This document shows positions 1 to 7,872 of a DNA stretch of 64,000 bases, one piece after another (the first letter of the stretch is position 1; every line of letters starts with the position of its first letter). Source of the stretch: Deltaproteobacteria bacterium (GTDB lineage: Bacteria > Myxococcota_A > UBA796 > UBA2385); the NCBI GenBank assembly GCA_016792625.1, contig JAEUKK010000139.1:1-64000 (forward strand), in the 5' to 3' direction. A program made the translations under genes and the position numbers. The notes beneath the pieces are model-generated. The model had not been told where the DNA came from, did not search any database, and saw only the letters and a list, made by a program, of their open reading frames with translations.

Positions 1-165
1 CAAAAAGACCGCCGCCAGCTCGAGCAGGGCGGCGGACAGATCGGCCTTGGCCTTGGCGACCAGGGCGGCCAAGGCCCCATCTGCCTGCTGCAAGGCGCCC
101 TCTTCACCCGCCGCTGCCGCGTCGAGCGACGACAGGCGCGCGAGGACCTCCGCTGTGCTGGCCAT
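1..165 (-). CDS. N-terminal fragment of an unknown protein
   Basis: An open reading frame begins with ATG at 165 on the minus strand and runs off the left edge without a stop, giving 55 residues. A GGAGGG ribosome site lies just upstream of the start. The peptide is rich in Ala, Leu and Glu (MASTAEVLARLSSLDAAAAG...), looks helical, and has no motif I recognise. Codon third positions are G/C-rich like the neighbours, which supports coding. It lies downstream of the MerR gene on the same strand with a 66 bp gap, so it may be co-transcribed. The function is unknown because most of the gene is outside the window. Confidence 0.5.
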   Translation of the reverse strand, partial: MASTAEVLARLSSLDAAAAGEEGALQQADGALAALVAKAKADLSAALLELAAVFL

Positions 166-231
166 GGGCCCCTCCAGCGGCCGAGCTTCGCAGAGGCGCG
201 CCGGCGGCGCAAGGCGGGGTGGCCGCGGCCC

Positions 232-879
232 TCAGCCCGCACGTGGGGGCGCGGCCCGCAGGGCGCTGGCGTGCTCGAGCGCGAGGCGGCGCAGGGCGAG
301 CAGAGCGGCCTCCCAGGCGATGGTCCCGACGACGGTGACCAGCAGCTGCTCGCCGCGCGGGGCGGCGGCGGGCACCGAGGCCAGGGCCCGGTCGGCGGCC
401 GCGAGGGTCTCGGGCAGCAGCGGGTCGAGCGCGGCGGCCACGGCGTCGTGGTCGTGGGCCGGGCCGCAGAGGGCGAAGTCATGCAGCGCGTCGACGCTCT
501 CGGCGAGCAGCGCGCGCACCTCGGCCTCGGGGCGCACGCGCAGCCCGTGCCGGTGAATGAAGCGGTCGGTGGCCGCGCGGGCGGCGGGGCTGGGCGCGTG
601 GGGGCGGGCGGCCATCGCGTCTTGGGCCACGCCGAAGGTGTCGTGCAGCGGGCGATCTTCGTCGTCTACCGCCGCGAGCACCCGCCGGATGTCAGCGAGG
701 CCGAGGCCGCCCAGCTCACTCAGGGCGCGGATCAAGCGGAGGCGGCGGAGGTGGCCCTGGTCGTACTCCGCCTGGTTGACCGCTGTGGATTGACCAGGAT
801 GGAGCAGCCCTTCGCGCAGGTAGAACTTGAGCGTGGGCAGGCTGAGGCCCGAGGCGGCGCTGAGGGCGGCGATCTTCAT
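232..879 (-). CDS. MerR-family transcriptional regulator
   Basis: 215 residues. The N-terminus (residues 1-70) is a MerR winged-helix domain: it opens MKIAALSAASGLSLPTLKFY, followed by the ALSELGGLGLADIRRVL wing region. The C-terminal 140 residues are Ala-rich helices forming a probable dimerisation or effector domain, with no cysteines arranged as in metal-sensing MerR proteins, so the ligand is unknown. A GGGAG site precedes the ATG. The gene is divergent from a DUF4188 gene, and the 83 bp between them holds a promoter and a three-half-site inverted repeat (906-934), which is the likely operator for both directions. MerR regulators commonly control the adjacent divergent gene, so DUF4188 is the probable target. 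Confidence 0.85.
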   Translation of the reverse strand: MKIAALSAASGLSLPTLKFYLREGLLHPGQSTAVNQAEYDQGHLRRLRLIRALSELGGLGLADIRRVLAAVDDEDRPLHDTFGVAQDAMAARPHAPSPAARAATDRFIHRHGLRVRPEAEVRALLAESVDALHDFALCGPAHDHDAVAAALDPLLPETLAAADRALASVPAAAPRGEQLLVTVVGTIAWEAALLALRRLALEHASALRAAPPRAG

Positions 880-881
880 GC

Positions 882-910
882 TTGACAGCTCCCATGGCTA
901 GCGTAACTAT
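882..910 (+). promoter_or_regulatory. Candidate sigma-70 promoter of the DUF4188 gene
   Basis: A perfect -35 hexamer TTGACA (882-887) is followed after 17 bp by AACTAT (905-910), a moderate -10 element. The expected start of transcription near 917 leaves about 45 nt of leader before the ATG at 963. The -10 element overlaps the inverted repeat that begins at 906, so a bound regulator would be expected to compete with polymerase rather than twist a long spacer as in classical MerR activation. Confidence 0.55.
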
Positions 911-934
911 CCATTGTGGATAGTGAAACTATCC
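906..934. promoter_or_regulatory. Three-half-site operator (ACTATCC / GGATAGT)
   Basis: Three alternating copies of one half-site are spaced by exactly 3 bp: ACTATCCA (906-913), TGGATAGT (917-924) and ACTATCC (928-934), separated by TTG and GAA. The first two form a perfect palindrome and the second and third another. The element sits between the divergent MerR and DUF4188 genes in an AT-richer pocket. It is the obvious binding site for the adjacent MerR protein and covers promoter positions for both directions. Confidence 0.65.
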
Positions 935-962
935 GCTCTCGATCCCGCGCCCTGGAGCTGCC

Positions 963-1526
963 ATGCGCCCGCCCGTTGCCCTCGAACCTGCCGCCGACCC
1001 CTCTGCCCACGGCGCGCCGGCCGCCGCCCAGCGCCCGGCCCCGGGCGTGCTCATCCCCGGCCGCAGCACCGCCGCGCTGCAGGGCGAGCTCGTCGTCTTC
1101 GTCATCGGGCTGCGCATCAACCGCCTGCTGCGCCCCGATGTGTGGCTGCCCGTGGCCCGCGAGATGGGGCCGATGTTGGCCGCCCTGGCCGCCGACCCGA
1201 GCCTGGGCCTGCTGTCGAGCGAGGGGGCTTGGGCCGGCCGGGTCATCCGCTATGTGCAGGTCTGGCGGAGTTTTGCGCACCTCGAGCGCTTCGCCCGGGG
1301 CAGCGACCAGCCCCACCTCGCAGCATGGGGGCGATTTATGAAGCGGGCGCTGAACACCGATGTGGTCGGTATTTTCCACGAGACGTACCTGGTGCCCGCG
1401 GGCGCGGTCGAGAGCGTCTACGTGAACATGCCCCTGACCGGCCTCGGCGCGGCGGCGGGCGTGCTGCCCCTGCAGGGCTCGACCGCCCGGGGCCGGCTCG
1501 GGCGGGCGGCGGGCGCGTCGGCCTGA
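963..1526 (+). CDS. DUF4188 (monooxygenase-like) protein
   Basis: 187 residues. Residues 45-160 match the DUF4188 family, a ferredoxin-like alpha/beta barrel fold related to small monooxygenases: the IGLRINRL strand, WLPVAREM, a long helix ending in DPSLGLL, RYVQVWRSFAHLERFAR, then GIFHETYLV and the YVNMP motif near the end. The first 30 residues are Pro/Ala-rich and probably disordered. GGAG lies 6 bp before the ATG. The substrate is not known for the family; members are often linked to stress or xenobiotic responses. Control by the divergent MerR regulator is likely because the promoter overlaps its palindrome. Confidence 0.8.
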   Translation: MRPPVALEPAADPSAHGAPAAAQRPAPGVLIPGRSTAALQGELVVFVIGLRINRLLRPDVWLPVAREMGPMLAALAADPSLGLLSSEGAWAGRVIRYVQVWRSFAHLERFARGSDQPHLAAWGRFMKRALNTDVVGIFHETYLVPAGAVESVYVNMPLTGLGAAAGVLPLQGSTARGRLGRAAGASA

Positions 1527-1655
1527 CCAGGGGCGGGCCAACCGGTGGCCGGCGGCGGCGCAGCGGGTCTGCCCAGGGCGGCTGCGCGCCGGGATAGGCT
1601 GCGGCGCGTCCTCCCCGACGCGCGCCCCACGCGCCCCCTCCGCCCCGAGGTCCCC

Positions 1656-2348
1656 ATGCTCCGCCGCGCCACCCCTGCGCTCTTCGCCCTGCTCCTCTCC
1701 CTCATCGGCTGCGAGGGCTCCGAAGACATCGACGCCAAGACCCAGGACAGCGGCGGTGCGGGTGCCGATGGTGCCGATGGTGCGGACGGCGCCGGTGGTG
1801 CAGATGGTGCGGATGGGGCGGACGGCGCGGCCGATGGCGGCGACGGGGGCAGCGTGGCGGTCTACGGGCCCGAGAACGCCTGGTGGCACGCCCCGGCCGA
1901 CAGCGTGCCCGCCGGCTTGTCCGGCGGGTCCCACCGGGTGGGCGAGACCTTGGGCAACTTCACCCTGACCGACCAGAACGGCGACCAGGTCGAGCTCTAC
2001 CAGTTCTACGGCAAGGTGGTACAGCTGGTGCTCTTCGCTGAGTGGTGCGGCCCCTGCAACGCCGAGGCCCCCGAGATCGAGGCGGCGGCCGCTGACCTGC
2101 TCGACGAAGACATCGTCGTGATCAGCGTGATGGTGCAGCAAAACGACGGCAGCGCCCCTGATGGCGCCGCGCTGGGCCGCTGGGTCGACCGCTACAGCGT
2201 CACCCACCCCCTGCTCGCGGGCACGAGCGAGCTCGAGGCCATGCTCCAGGGGGGCTTCCCGACCCTGCCGGTCGCCGATTCGAGCATGACCATCGTCACC
2301 CTTGACAACTTCCCCTTTGACCCCGAGTACCTGCGGGGCGTCGAGTAG
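1656..2348 (+). CDS. Thioredoxin-fold lipoprotein (TlpA/AhpC-TSA type)
   Basis: 230 residues counted from the ATG at 1656, chosen because it gives a clean lipoprotein signal (lipobox LIGC, Cys19) and follows a GAGG site; the frame stays open further upstream. After the Cys comes an acidic linker of repeated GADGADG units (about residues 30-65). The rest is a thioredoxin-like domain with the redox motif WCGPC (Trp130, Cys131, Cys134) and a cis-Pro candidate in GGFPTLPV. The protein is expected to be anchored to the envelope and to reduce or oxidise disulphides there. Its stop codon overlaps the GTG of the next gene (TAGTG), so the two are probably translationally coupled. Confidence 0.82.
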   Translation: MLRRATPALFALLLSLIGCEGSEDIDAKTQDSGGAGADGADGADGAGGADGADGADGAADGGDGGSVAVYGPENAWWHAPADSVPAGLSGGSHRVGETLGNFTLTDQNGDQVELYQFYGKVVQLVLFAEWCGPCNAEAPEIEAAAADLLDEDIVVISVMVQQNDGSAPDGAALGRWVDRYSVTHPLLAGTSELEAMLQGGFPTLPVADSSMTIVTLDNFPFDPEYLRGVE

Positions 2349-2719
2349 TGCAGCCCCCAGCGGCGCCCGCTGCGCCCGGCGGTGGCCTGCTCGGCGCGCT
2401 GCGGGCGGCCTTCGCGTGGTCGGCCGCGCTCAGCGCCGGCGGGCTCTTGCTCGCCATGTGGCTGCTGCCGCCGGTGATGGTCGATCTGTACGCGGGTTTC
2501 GGCGGCGCGCTGCCCGCCTTCTCGCAGCGCATGTTTGCGTCAGGCTGGCGCTGGCTCTGCGCGGCCTTGCTCGTGCTGCAGGTCATCGCGGCGGCCCGGC
2601 GGGCGCCGGCGGCGCTGAGCACGCCCCTGCTCGTGGCCCAGGCGGCCCTGGGCGTGGCTTTTGGTGTCGCCGCGATCTTGCCGCTGGTCGAGCTACCCTT
2701 CGCGGTCGTCCAAGAGTGA
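2348..2719 (+). CDS. Small integral membrane protein, unknown function
   Basis: 123 residues from a GTG start that shares its first base with the previous stop. Three hydrophobic segments are visible (about residues 22-45, 68-85 and 92-118), so this is an inner-membrane protein with short loops. No family-specific motif is recognisable. It is transcribed behind the thioredoxin-fold lipoprotein and could act with it, but nothing in the sequence proves that. Confidence 0.65.
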   Translation: MQPPAAPAAPGGGLLGALRAAFAWSAALSAGGLLLAMWLLPPVMVDLYAGFGGALPAFSQRMFASGWRWLCAALLVLQVIAAARRAPAALSTPLLVAQAALGVAFGVAAILPLVELPFAVVQE

Positions 2720-2802
2720 GGGGAGGGGTGGCTGCGGGACCATTGAAGGGTGGGGTATCGACTGCCGAGCGAATACCCATCGACCCAAATGGCGAGGGGG
2801 GA

Positions 2803-3510
2803 GTGCTCATCATCCCCACCTACCAAGAGGCGGGGTCCATCCTCAGCCTGCTCGCCGGGCTGCGGGCGACCCTGCCTGCGGCGCGGCTGCTGGTGGTCGA
2901 CGACCAGAGCCCCGACGGCACCGCTGATCTGGTGCTCCGCGCCCAGCGCGACTATCCGCGGCTCTCGCTGCGCCTGCGCTCGGGCCCGCGCGGCCTGCGC
3001 GAGGCGGTGGTCGAGGGCATGGGCTGGGCCCTCGACCAGCCCGGGGTGCGCTGGGTGGGCCAGCTCGACGCCGATGGCAGCCACCCGGCCAGCGCGCTGC
3101 CGCCGCTGCTCGACGCTCTGCAGGGCGCCGATCTGGCCTTGGGCTGCCGGTACATGCCCGGCGGCGGGGTTGCGGGATGGGCGGCCCACCGCCGCGCGCT
3201 CAGCTGGGGTGGCAACCGCTACGCGCGGGCCTGGCTGGGCCTGCCGCTGCGGGATCTGACCGGGGGCCTCAAGCTGTGGCGGGCCGAGGCCCTGCGGCGG
3301 GTCGCGCCGGCGACCCTGCGCAGCCGGGGCTACGCCTTTCAAATTGAGCTCGGGCAGCGGGCCGCCTTGGCCGGGCTCCGCGTGGTCGAGGTGCCCTTCG
3401 TGTTCACCGAGCGCCGCGCCGGCCGCAGCAAGATGAGCCTGGGCATCGCGATTGAGGCGGCGCTGCGGGTGCCGGCCCTGCGCCTGCGGCCCTGGACCAC
3501 CCCCGCTTAG
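2803..3510 (+). CDS. Polyprenol-phosphate mannosyltransferase-like GT2 glycosyltransferase
   Basis: 235 residues from the GTG at 2803. The product resembles dolichol/polyprenol-phosphate mannose synthases (DPM1/Ppm1), which move a sugar from an activated nucleotide donor to a lipid phosphate at the inner face of the membrane. Motifs are IIPTYQEAGS at the N-terminus, VVDDQSPDGTAD, the metal-binding QLDADGSH, GCRYMPGG, the conserved RDLTGGLKLW, and a C-terminal AGRSKMSLG. I chose 2803 because GAGG lies 5 bp upstream, family homology begins here, and codons between 2717 and 2802 have poor GC in third positions; GTG at 2716, overlapping the previous stop, is the alternative. There is no C-terminal GtrA-like membrane domain. 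Confidence 0.78.
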   Translation: MLIIPTYQEAGSILSLLAGLRATLPAARLLVVDDQSPDGTADLVLRAQRDYPRLSLRLRSGPRGLREAVVEGMGWALDQPGVRWVGQLDADGSHPASALPPLLDALQGADLALGCRYMPGGGVAGWAAHRRALSWGGNRYARAWLGLPLRDLTGGLKLWRAEALRRVAPATLRSRGYAFQIELGQRAALAGLRVVEVPFVFTERRAGRSKMSLGIAIEAALRVPALRLRPWTTPA

Positions 3511-3528
3511 GCCCGGCCCAGCCCCGGC

Positions 3529-4413
3529 TCAACCCCCGGCCGTGCGCAGCGCCTCTGCCCAAAATGGCGCGCTGGACGCCAGCTCGGCGACGTAGCCCTC
3601 GACGTCACGGCGGGCCTGGGCGCCCAGCGCGGCGAAGGGCACGATGTGCGCCTCGGGCACATAGCGCAGGGTCAGGTTGATGCGCCGGGTGCGGAAGCCG
3701 GGCACGCGGGGGGCGAGGTCGAGGGCGCCCTTGTCCTCGACCCGGCCGACCCGGTGGAGCAGGCTGTCTTTCCAGAACGGGCCGGAGATGACGTGCAGGT
3801 CACCATCCTGCAGCCACATCGTCTTGACCGGAGCGCCCTCTCCCACCGGCAAAAACTGGAACAGGGCCCGCTCGCCGATCGAGTAGCTGGCCACCGGGCC
3901 GGGCTCGTAGTCGCGGTGCGCGCCCACCCGGCCCGCGTCAGGGGCGCCCTCTTTGGCGCCATAGAGGTTCACCAAACAGGTGTTGAGGCGCCAGCCGGGC
4001 GGGATGAACGAGGACGGGAGCTGTCGGCGGGCCATCGCCTCGGCTTTGTCGGCGAGGCGCTGCAGGCCCGGCGGGAAGGGCTCGGCCCGCACGGCCTTGT
4101 CGCGGAGCTTGCGGGGCGGCTCGTAGTAGCCGAGGCAGGCGAATTGCCAGTTGCCGAGCCAGTAGACCGGCCGCAGCAGCGGGTGCTGGGCCTTGCCCTC
4201 GGGCAGCGGGCGGTGGGTGGAGTAGCGCTGCTCCCAAATCGGGCGGAGTGCGGCCAGTTCGGCCTCGAGAGCGGCGCGCTCCTCGGCGTTCAGCGCGCCC
4301 GGAGCACAGAGCAGGCCAGGGCTGGGGCGCGGCGCCTTGGGGGCCCGCGCGGGCGGGCGCGGCGGGTGGTCGGGGCGGTGCGCGGGTGCGGAGCGGCGCG
4401 GGGGCGGAGACAT
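3529..4413 (-). CDS. AlkB-like 2-oxoglutarate/Fe(II) dioxygenase
   Basis: 294 residues. The catalytic core has the AlkB layout: NTCLVNLYG, then the iron ligands His166 and Asp168 in GAHRDYE, a second iron His220 in LLHRVG, and the RINLTLRYV strand whose arginines bind 2-oxoglutarate. AlkB-family enzymes oxidatively demethylate nucleic acids or proteins. The first 35 residues are Pro/Arg-rich and look disordered, so a downstream start is possible. The C-terminal 45 residues extend beyond the core. It converges on the glycosyltransferase with only 18 bp between the stops. Whether the substrate is DNA, RNA or protein cannot be told from sequence. Confidence 0.8.
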   Translation of the reverse strand: MSPPPRRSAPAHRPDHPPRPPARAPKAPRPSPGLLCAPGALNAEERAALEAELAALRPIWEQRYSTHRPLPEGKAQHPLLRPVYWLGNWQFACLGYYEPPRKLRDKAVRAEPFPPGLQRLADKAEAMARRQLPSSFIPPGWRLNTCLVNLYGAKEGAPDAGRVGAHRDYEPGPVASYSIGERALFQFLPVGEGAPVKTMWLQDGDLHVISGPFWKDSLLHRVGRVEDKGALDLAPRVPGFRTRRINLTLRYVPEAHIVPFAALGAQARRDVEGYVAELASSAPFWAEALRTAGG

Positions 4414-4500
4414 GCCGGCGCGGCTAACCCCCGCCGGCGGGGCCCTGGGCGGGGCGCGGCCTGCGCGGGCGCAGGCTGCGGGGGCACAGGCTGCAGGTGC

Positions 4501-4725
4501 TCAGGCGGAGGGCGAGGAGCGGCGCCCGACGACGAAGCCCAGCACGCCAAAAGCGACGCCGAAGGCCGGCCCGAACAAGAAGGGGAAGGTGATGCGCTCC
4601 CAGCCGTCATAGCCCTGGCCGCCGAGCAGCCGGAAGACGTCGCTCGCCAGCGGGGTGAAGGCGAAGATCACGCCCATGGCGAGGCCGAGGACCGCGGCGG
4701 CCAGGGCGTTGATGAAGGGGCGCAT
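4501..4725 (-). CDS. Small two-helix membrane protein at the end of the TonB operon
   Basis: 74 residues with two hydrophobic segments (about 8-30 and 45-66) joined by a short loop containing GGQGYDGWERITFPF. GGAG precedes the ATG. It begins 15 bp after the stop of the TonB-dependent receptor on the same strand, so it is the last gene of that operon. No family is recognised; a role as an accessory membrane subunit is only an inference from position. Confidence 0.55.
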   Translation of the reverse strand: MRPFINALAAAVLGLAMGVIFAFTPLASDVFRLLGGQGYDGWERITFPFLFGPAFGVAFGVLGFVVGRRSSPSA

Positions 4726-4740
4726 CGGAGAGCTCCGGGA

Positions 4741-7700
4741 TCAGCGCGCTGCGGGCTTCTCTCGCTCACCGTCGGGCTGCCAGCTCAAGCTGGCGGTGAA
4801 GGTGCGGCCCGACTCGATGGCGCGGGCCACCTTCGACCCGACCATGAGGGTGTCGGGGCTATTGAGCAGGTTCTGGGCGCGCAAGCCGAGCGTGAGGTCG
4901 GCGATGGTCGCATAGGACACCGAGGCGTCGAGCAGGCGCGCGGGCACGGTGACCACGTCGGGCATGCCACCTTCGCCCACCTCAGAGATGCGCGGGCCGG
5001 CGGTGTTGAACCAGAGGCCGCCGCTCAGATCCCCCTCGACCGGCTCCCAGCTCAGGCCGAGGTTGAGCGTGGTCGGGCTCTGGCCCTGCAGGGGGCGCTC
5101 GGTGTTCGTCACAGCGCCCGCGCCTTCGCCCAGCTCGACGGTGCTGCGGATGAGCGCCGCGTTGCCGCTCAGCGTCAGCGGTGACATCGGGTGGGCCTCG
5201 GGGGCGAGGCGCTTGCGCCACTCAAACTCGACGCCGGCGTTGTTGGCCGCGGCGGCGTTGATGTAGCTGATGCGGCTGTTGGCGCTGACGATGATGTTCG
5301 ACTCGATGGGGTCGGTGAAACGTTTGGCGAAGGCGCCCACGCTGAGCAGCTCGTCGGGGCTGGGGAACCACTCGAGCCGCAGATCGACGTTGTCGATGAG
5401 GGCGCGGGTCAGCTCGGTGTTCCCGGCGATCTCGCGGCCACCCGCGACGTCGTTGTAGACCGCTGGCGACAGCTCGCGGAAGTCGGGCCGGTTCAGCGTG
5501 CGCCCATAGCCGCCGCGCAGGTAGGCGGGGCGGGTCGCCTCCTCTTGGGTCAGGCGCCAAGTGAGGGTGCCGGACGGCAGCACGTCGAGGGTGGCGAGGG
5601 TGGCGATCTCCTTCTGGGGCTCGGCGGTGAAGAGCTGGTAGGTGACCACCTGCTGGGCGCTGTCCTCGACCCGCACGCCGCCCGAGGCCGACAGACCCTT
5701 GGGCAGGGTCATCGTTGCGCCCAGGTAGCCGGCCTTGACGATCTGCACGGCCGTATAGTTGTCGGTCGCGGTGGTGGCCTCGGCGACCCGGAGCGCGCCC
5801 GAATCGATGTTCTCGCGGTCGAAGATCTCGGCGGGCTCGCCAGTGAGAAAGTCGGTCGCGCCCGCTTGCCCGGCGGTCTGGACGTTGTAGACGAAGCGGC
5901 GGGTGTCGACCTCACGGTCGCGGTAGACCCGGGCCCAGCCGGCCATCAGCTCGGTGGCCCAGGGGGTGCCCTGGGCTTTGCCCCGCAGCGGCACGCGCAG
6001 GTCGACCCCGCGGTCCTTGCCGAAGTCGGCGAGGTCCGAGAAGAACATGGCGTTGCCGCCGCCCTGGTTGCGCATGCGCCAGCCGCCCGCACTCGCCCGC
6101 TCCATCAGGATGTCGCGGCGGTCGGGCTCGGCCCGCTCGGCCCAGCTGTCGGTCCACCGCCAGCGCACCGTGCTGTCCCACAGCGCGGGGAAGCGGTGGT
6201 CACCGGTCCCTTGGAGCAGGCTGAGCTGGCGCTCTACGTACTGCCCCCGCTCGCCGCGGATGTCGGCGCCGACCTCGTCGTAGTAGCCGACGTATCTCCG
6301 GCCGACCGACTCCCCGTCGCGGGTGCGCAAGGCGGTCGCCCGCACGTCGTGGGTGTCCTTGTAGGCGATCTGGGCCACGGCCATTCCACCGACCTGTACC
6401 GTCCGGCCCAGGTCCGTGAACTGGTAGTCGTTCTGGATCTCGAGCTTGCCGCTGTTTTGGCGGTAGTACACGTCGCGGTAGCTCGCCCGCCTCCAGGTGT
6501 CGCGGTAGATGAGGCCGCCCAGGCCGCCGATGCGCAGATCGTCTCCGATGTTCCAGCCCCGGCCCGCCTCGACGCCAAAACCGCGGTTGAAGCCGGCGAC
6601 GGTCGGCTCTAGTCCCCAGGTGTTGGGCAGCGAGGCGCCGAGCTCGGCCAGGGTCTCTGCGTCAAAACCCTGCGCGTTGGGCAGGGCGCTCTTGAGCACC
6701 AGGGGGGTGTCTTCGACCGCCGACGCGAAGGCCTGGGGCAGGTCACGCGCCGCGGCGCCCGAGGCCCACAGATCGCCGCTCTGGCCGCCGGGCATCAGGC
6801 CCGTGCGACCCGTGGTGACCGTATTGTAGGCGCCGCTGACATTAACGCGCAGCAGCGGCTCTTCGGGGATACCGCGGGTGCGCAGCTCGACCACGCCGCC
6901 GCCGAACTCACCCGGGCGGTCGGGCGAGGCGGTCTTCTGCACCACCACGCTCTCGAGCATCGAGGTGGGGAAGAGGTCGAGGGGGACCACCCGACGCTCG
7001 GGCTCCGGCGAGGGGATCATCGCCCCGTTGAGCAGGGTGGTGCTGTAGCGCTCGCCGAGGCCGCGCACGTACACATACCGCCCGCCCACCACGGTAACCC
7101 CGGTGACCCGGCGCAGCGCGGCGGCGGCCGAGCTGTCGCCCCGCCGGCCCATCTCTTCGGCCGAGAGGGTGTCGACCACCTGGGCCGACTCTTGGCGCTC
7201 GCCGAGCAGGGCCGCCGTGCCGCCCTCGATGCGCGGCGCGCTGACCGTAAAGGCGGCGAGGGTGACCCCTGCGTCGACCATGCTGAGGTCGAGGGTGCGG
7301 GCCTCGCCGGGTAGGAGCTCGGTGGGGGGAGGCTGACGCAGCGCCCAGCCCGGCTTGAGCGCGCTCACCTGGAGCGGCCCCGCGGGCACGGAGAGGGACC
7401 ACCGACCATCGGGGCCCGTGGTCACCTCAGACGGGGCGCCGCGGGCGAAGACCCGCACGTCGGCCACGGGTGCCCCGCGGCCGTCGAGCACCCGGCCGCT
7501 GACCGTGGCCATCGGGCCGGACTCGACCGGCGCGGGGCCCGCGGCGGGGGCGGCCGCGCCATCGACGGTGAGGCCGAGCAGCGCGCCCGCCGCGCTCAGC
7601 GAGAGCAGCGCCTCTGTGCGCCCCTCTGGCGCGACGGTTAGCGTCGCGCTGGCCCAGGCTTCGCCGGCCGGGCCGCGCAGCTGCAGCGCCTGGGGGCCGC

Positions 7701-7872
7701 TGAGCGCCGAGAGGCGGGCGGCGCCGTCCGCGTCCACCGTGACCGTCTGCGCGCCTGCGCTGACCTGCACGCCGGCCGGCGGCGGCGCGCCGTCGACAAA
7801 GAGCACCAGCAGCAGCTCACCGGCCTGGGCGGGGCTCAGGCCGAGCAGCAGGGCGAGCGCGGCGGGGCTCAT
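4741..7872 (-). CDS. TonB-dependent outer-membrane receptor with N-terminal regulatory domains
   Basis: 1043 residues. A signal peptide (about 1-17) is followed by an Ig-like region to about 110, a carboxypeptidase-regulatory-like domain (about 120-205, with GRVLDGRGAPVADVRVFA), a plug (about 225-335: QVVDTLSAEEMGRRG, YVYVRGLGERYSTTLLNG, VVVQKTASPDRPGEFGGG) and a 22-stranded-type beta-barrel to the C-terminus. The architecture resembles Oar-like receptors, which import large or unusual substrates. It is the penultimate gene of an operon carrying its own energising complex, and its ATG overlaps the stop of the TPR gene by 4 bp. The substrate is unknown; no siderophore- or cobalamin-specific signature is visible. 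Confidence 0.9.
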   Translation of the reverse strand: MSPAALALLLGLSPAQAGELLLVLFVDGAPPPAGVQVSAGAQTVTVDADGAARLSALSGPQALQLRGPAGEAWASATLTVAPEGRTEALLSLSAAGALLGLTVDGAAAPAAGPAPVESGPMATVSGRVLDGRGAPVADVRVFARGAPSEVTTGPDGRWSLSVPAGPLQVSALKPGWALRQPPPTELLPGEARTLDLSMVDAGVTLAAFTVSAPRIEGGTAALLGERQESAQVVDTLSAEEMGRRGDSSAAAALRRVTGVTVVGGRYVYVRGLGERYSTTLLNGAMIPSPEPERRVVPLDLFPTSMLESVVVQKTASPDRPGEFGGGVVELRTRGIPEEPLLRVNVSGAYNTVTTGRTGLMPGGQSGDLWASGAAARDLPQAFASAVEDTPLVLKSALPNAQGFDAETLAELGASLPNTWGLEPTVAGFNRGFGVEAGRGWNIGDDLRIGGLGGLIYRDTWRRASYRDVYYRQNSGKLEIQNDYQFTDLGRTVQVGGMAVAQIAYKDTHDVRATALRTRDGESVGRRYVGYYDEVGADIRGERGQYVERQLSLLQGTGDHRFPALWDSTVRWRWTDSWAERAEPDRRDILMERASAGGWRMRNQGGGNAMFFSDLADFGKDRGVDLRVPLRGKAQGTPWATELMAGWARVYRDREVDTRRFVYNVQTAGQAGATDFLTGEPAEIFDRENIDSGALRVAEATTATDNYTAVQIVKAGYLGATMTLPKGLSASGGVRVEDSAQQVVTYQLFTAEPQKEIATLATLDVLPSGTLTWRLTQEEATRPAYLRGGYGRTLNRPDFRELSPAVYNDVAGGREIAGNTELTRALIDNVDLRLEWFPSPDELLSVGAFAKRFTDPIESNIIVSANSRISYINAAAANNAGVEFEWRKRLAPEAHPMSPLTLSGNAALIRSTVELGEGAGAVTNTERPLQGQSPTTLNLGLSWEPVEGDLSGGLWFNTAGPRISEVGEGGMPDVVTVPARLLDASVSYATIADLTLGLRAQNLLNSPDTLMVGSKVARAIESGRTFTASLSWQPDGEREKPAAR

